NCBI GenBank assembly: GCA_023401495.1
Contig: JAEXDU010000001.1
Location: 1 to 52,516 of the forward strand
Source: Bacillota bacterium
GTDB taxonomy: Bacteria; Bacillota; Clostridia; Oscillospirales; Acutalibacteraceae
Direction of reading: 5' to 3'
DNA length: 52,516 bases
Shown: positions 49,953 to 52,516 of the stretch, one piece after another
Position numbering within the stretch: the first letter of the stretch is position 1
Layout of the letters: every line of letters starts with the position of its first letter
Program-made: the position numbers and the translations under genes
The notes under the pieces: generated by a model
Told to the model about the DNA's origin: nothing
Seen by the model: only the letters and a program-made list of their open reading frames with translations
Database searches by the model: none

Positions 49953-51558
49953 CCTTTTGCTCCTCTCTGGTGAAAGTAATGGTAAAGACGGTGCCTTCGC
50001 CCCCTTCTGTCTCTACGTCGATCCGGCCGCCGTACTGCCGGACGATGCGGCGCACCAAATACAGGCCGGTTCCGCGGTATTTTCCCTTGGTGGAAAAGCC
50101 TTTTTCAAACATGTGCTCCATCACCTCGTGGGAAATGCCCCGGCCGGTATCCTCGCAGACCAGAATATTGCAGTCCGGCCGGCAGTACAGGCCGAACTTG
50201 ATCTCCCGAAGCTCTGATTCGTGAAGGTTCAGGTCTTCGATGGCGTTTTCCAGCAGATTCCCGACGATCGTTGTCATGTCGTCTACGGGAATCAGAAGAT
50301 CCTGCTCAATGCAGCAGTTGTCCCCCATCAACTTGAGCTGGATTCCCTGTTCCGCCGCGTGCATCATTTTGCCCACGACAAGCGCGCAAAGCTCCGACAC
50401 ACGGATCTGATCCGCTGTCTGGCAAATCACCTGACCGGTAATCAGGTTGCTGTTCATAATAAATCCGATTGCTTTCTCGATCTGTCCTGTTTCAAGATAC
50501 CCCAAAATCACATGAAGGCGATTCGAGAACTCATGATTATAGGAACGCAGCGCGTCGATCATGCTGCGGGCGCCGAACAGCTCGTCCGACATATGCAGCA
50601 TTTCGGTGCGGTCGTACAGAACCGTCAGAACGCCCTCCGCGGGGGAATCATTGTCCTTGCGGATGGGCACCTCGTTGACCAGCACCGAATGCCCCCCGAC
50701 GATCCAGGAACGGCGTTCCTCCGGCTGGCCGGTGCGCACCACAGTGTCCTGACGGGTGTCCGGCAGCAATTCCGAAACAGGCCGCCCCTCCAGCATCTGA
50801 TCTTCGCCAAGCAGGCTGCGGGCCGCCGAATTGACAAACAGCACCGTCCCCGCCGTATCGGTGGCGACCAGCCCTTCCGACACCGCGCTGAGGACGACAT
50901 CCTGCCGCAGGTAACGGCGCAGCAGTTCTTCCGGCTGGAAGCCCATCAGGGTCTTTCTCATGATCCGAAGGATGGCATGGCTCAGGAAAAAGCCGATAAT
51001 CAGCATCACGCCCAGAATCATCAGGTGCACCAGCGCAATGCTCTGCACACGGGCGGAAATGACTCCGATAAATACCGAAACCATCACGAAGCCGATGATT
51101 TCGCCCTTAGCGTTATGAACGGCATGAAACGCCCGCCGCTGAGCGCCCTTTGTGCCGTACCCGATGGTGATATACGGCTTGCTGCCCTGAAGAATGGGAA
51201 TCTCTTCCCCGTCCACATAAGATTCGCCCGTACTTTGCCGGTCGGTATGGTAAAACCGGACTCCGTCCTTATTGCAGACCTCGGCAACGCTGATATTGGG
51301 GATCGTCGCATACAGCGCGTCCAGAGACTGTTTGACATAAGGCGAGGGATAACCGCTTTCCAGCATGGTCACCACATCTGTTCCCTCCGATATATAAGCC
51401 GCGATACCGCTGATCATAGTATCCATCTCTTTTTGCTGGCGGACAATATCAAAATACAGCGTTCCGCCCAGTGAAAGCAGGATCACCAGAGTGGAAATCA
51501 GCATGAACCCCCGGTAAAGCATGCGTTCCAGCTCGCTTTTTTTCTTCTTGTGATACAT
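49930..51558 (-). CDS. CitA/DcuS-type sensor histidine kinase
   Basis: This kinase of about 542 residues has two transmembrane helices (about 12-32 and 178-205) enclosing an extracellular sensor of about 140 residues (PYVKQSLDALYATIPNISVAE region), as in CitA/DcuS carboxylate sensors. A cytoplasmic PAS domain follows (LVATDTAGTVLFVNSAARSL). The H-box is YNHEFSNRLHVILGYLETGQ, the N-box is NLLENAIEDL, and the G-boxes are CEDTGRGISHEV and KGKYRGTGLYLV. ATG at 51558 is chosen because GGGAGGAG precedes it. It probably senses an amino or carboxylic acid outside the cell and phosphorylates the overlapping response regulator. The ligand is not known. Confidence 0.94.
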   Translation of the reverse strand: MYHKKKKSELERMLYRGFMLISTLVILLSLGGTLYFDIVRQQKEMDTMISGIAAYISEGTDVVTMLESGYPSPYVKQSLDALYATIPNISVAEVCNKDGVRFYHTDRQSTGESYVDGEEIPILQGSKPYITIGYGTKGAQRRAFHAVHNAKGEIIGFVMVSVFIGVISARVQSIALVHLMILGVMLIIGFFLSHAILRIMRKTLMGFQPEELLRRYLRQDVVLSAVSEGLVATDTAGTVLFVNSAARSLLGEDQMLEGRPVSELLPDTRQDTVVRTGQPEERRSWIVGGHSVLVNEVPIRKDNDSPAEGVLTVLYDRTEMLHMSDELFGARSMIDALRSYNHEFSNRLHVILGYLETGQIEKAIGFIMNSNLITGQVICQTADQIRVSELCALVVGKMMHAAEQGIQLKLMGDNCCIEQDLLIPVDDMTTIVGNLLENAIEDLNLHESELREIKFGLYCRPDCNILVCEDTGRGISHEVMEHMFEKGFSTKGKYRGTGLYLVRRIVRQYGGRIDVETEGGEGTVFTITFTREEQKDVSGNHY

Positions 51559-51653
51559 AGCTCCTCCCAATTACCGGCAGCTTTTTGTCCGAGCAGAAAA
51601 AAGCGCCCCTCAATCCACAAATCAGAACCTCCGCACCTTTTCATGACGCATCC

Positions 51654-51730
51654 TATATCACAGGCGCAGAGCGCAGTTGTGGCATATTGATCAATCGATG
51701 GTATAATAGCCGTTCGCGGCTATTATACCA
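51654..51730. repeat. Double-hairpin repeat, unit 4 (separate copy)
   Basis: It begins TATATCACAGGCGC and ends in a perfect 14-bp stem, TGGTATAATAGCCG (51699-51712) with its complement (51717-51730) around TTCG. It matches unit 3 (47480-47564) along its length apart from a short deletion. It lies about 100 bases upstream of the kinase start. Confidence 0.85.
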
Positions 51731-51780
51731 TATTTTTTCCACGGAAGAATAGATTATTTTTTACGCGCTTCCCACACAGG

Positions 51781-51836
51781 AATTTCTGCTGACATGGGCT
51801 TGTCCCTTATGCCGGAGCGGAGTATTTGTTTTGTCT
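51781..51836. repeat. Partial copy of the terminal element's left end
   Basis: AATTTCTGCTGACATGGGCT and ATGCCGGAGCGG line up with AAATTCTGCTTACGCAGGGT and ATGCCGGGGCGG at 51976-52020, with about 70 percent identity by eye. It looks like a decayed left end of the same element. Confidence 0.55.
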
Positions 51837-52006
51837 GTTTCCATTTTTGGGGTTTCTTTATGCAGCTTTGCCGCGAGGAAAATTCTTTTTTCGTCAGTTT
51901 CCCCTTTGGTCAGGGTAAAATTTTTTCTTTCTTTTTGATGGCGAAATAGTTTTTTCTGTGAGTTGCCTCACGGGGAAATTCTGCTTACGCAGGGTCTGCC
52001 CCTCAT

Positions 52007-52514
52007 GCCGGGGCGGGCACTTACTTTCGTGAAAGGACGAAAGTAAGCAAAGGCCTTCCAAAGGACACCTTTGGAATCCGTTCGGGGAACGGCCCCTGTA
52101 AACGCCAACAAAAGCTACTGAAAAGGCGCTCCAATGAAAATGCCCACTCTCCGAGTTTCATCGGGAAACAAGTTTAGCAATTCCGACTGTCGGCGGGCAT
52201 TTTCAGAGCGCTCTCGTTAGCTCGCAGAGGGCTGCCCGACGAGAGTTTTGATTTATCAGTTAGCAGATGGTGTTTCACAGTGCGGCAACTTGTCGTACCT
52301 TTTTGCGGATGCCGAAGCCCGCCTTATGCACTTGCTTCACGCGCAGGCCGTGCCTGTGCGTGAAAAAGCACCAGAGCGGGAGCCTCTCCCGGTTTCCAAA
52401 GGCAGCGCCTTTGGTCGTTGAGTGGGGGTTCCAAGGGGGAGAGAATCGAAACTCCCCCCTTGGCGAATCTTTGCTTCCTTTCTTTTCGTCAAGAAAGGAA
52501 GGGCCCGCCCCGGC
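52007..52514. mobile_element. Hairpin-rich MITE-like element with inverted termini
   Basis: A 12-base sequence GCCGGGGCGGGC (52007-52018) is exactly inverted at 52503-52514, and the next 12 bases match at about 9 positions. Inside are several perfect hairpins: CTTACTTTCG/CGAAAGTAAG (52020-52047), TTCCAAAGG/CCTTTGGAA (52056-52076), CCGTTC/GAACGG (52078-52092), CCAAAGGC/GCCTTTGG (52396-52414) and CTTCCTTTCTT/AAGAAAGGAAG (52474-52501). No transposase or long frame is present, so it would be a non-autonomous repeat. Target duplication cannot be seen because the window ends two bases later. Confidence 0.6.
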
Positions 52515-52516
52515 CT

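Larger units (their letters stand above)
51559..52516. other. Non-coding right end with repeats
   Basis: No gene is supported in these 958 bases. They contain the repeat unit at 51654-51730, a partial repeat at 51781-51836 and a hairpin-rich element from 52007 to near the window end. Confidence 0.75.

Overview
The window looks like a chromosomal segment of a spore-forming, probably motile, anaerobic Firmicute of class Clostridia. The best guess is the Oscillospiraceae/Ruminococcaceae, inferred from gene content and not from a database match. The pointers are CotF-type spore coat proteins, a MazF/NdoA toxin, the CdaA-CdaR pair, a TatD-associated radical SAM protein, a DUF3343 gene with a NifS-like gene, strong AGGAGG ribosome binding sites, TTGACA/TATAAT promoters and many clean intrinsic terminators. 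No rRNA, CRISPR array, transposase or phage gene is visible. One tRNA-Val(GAC) lies at 31557-31633.

Left part (1-16.8 kb): the end of a CobW-type GTPase gene; a MarR regulator with a drug-type MFS transporter that carries a C-terminal CBS pair; a leftward catabolic cluster of aconitase X large and small subunits, D-2-hydroxyacid dehydrogenase, IlvD/Edd dehydratase and a Na+/H+-antiporter-family carrier, whose substrate is not obvious; a 1.5 kb AT-rich non-coding stretch; a polar amino acid ABC importer (ATPase, binding protein, two permeases); two small coat proteins; a lone MazF; and a secreted MltG-like lytic transglycosylase.

Middle (16.8-39.3 kb), mostly housekeeping: a HEAT-repeat protein; a divergent PNPOx-like/WYL regulator pair; the leftward cluster DUF6106-acpS-nnrE/D-lipoprotein; a CmpB-type membrane protein behind a structured leader; GNAT and nitroreductase genes; TauE/SafE with DUF1634; metG-tatD-radical SAM; motA-motB behind a SigD-like -10 element; tRNA-Val; a GH25 lysozyme; cdaA-cdaR (c-di-AMP synthesis); DUF3343 with a cysteine-desulfurase-like enzyme; ispD-ispF; and a hotdog thioesterase.

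Right part (39.3-52.5 kb): an orphan N6-adenine methylase; an OpuA-type glycine betaine importer with two nearly identical tandem binding-protein genes; and a leftward sensory and transport unit of CitA-type kinase, CitB-type regulator, GltS glutamate symporter and an orphan TAXI-family TRAP binding protein. Copies of an approximately 80 bp double-palindrome repeat flank the GltS/two-component block. The window ends in a hairpin-rich non-coding element of about 508 bp with inverted termini, which looks like a MITE.

The items most worth follow-up are the aconitase X cluster, the GltS/TAXI/CitAB unit, the two repeat families, and the structured leader upstream of the CmpB-type gene.
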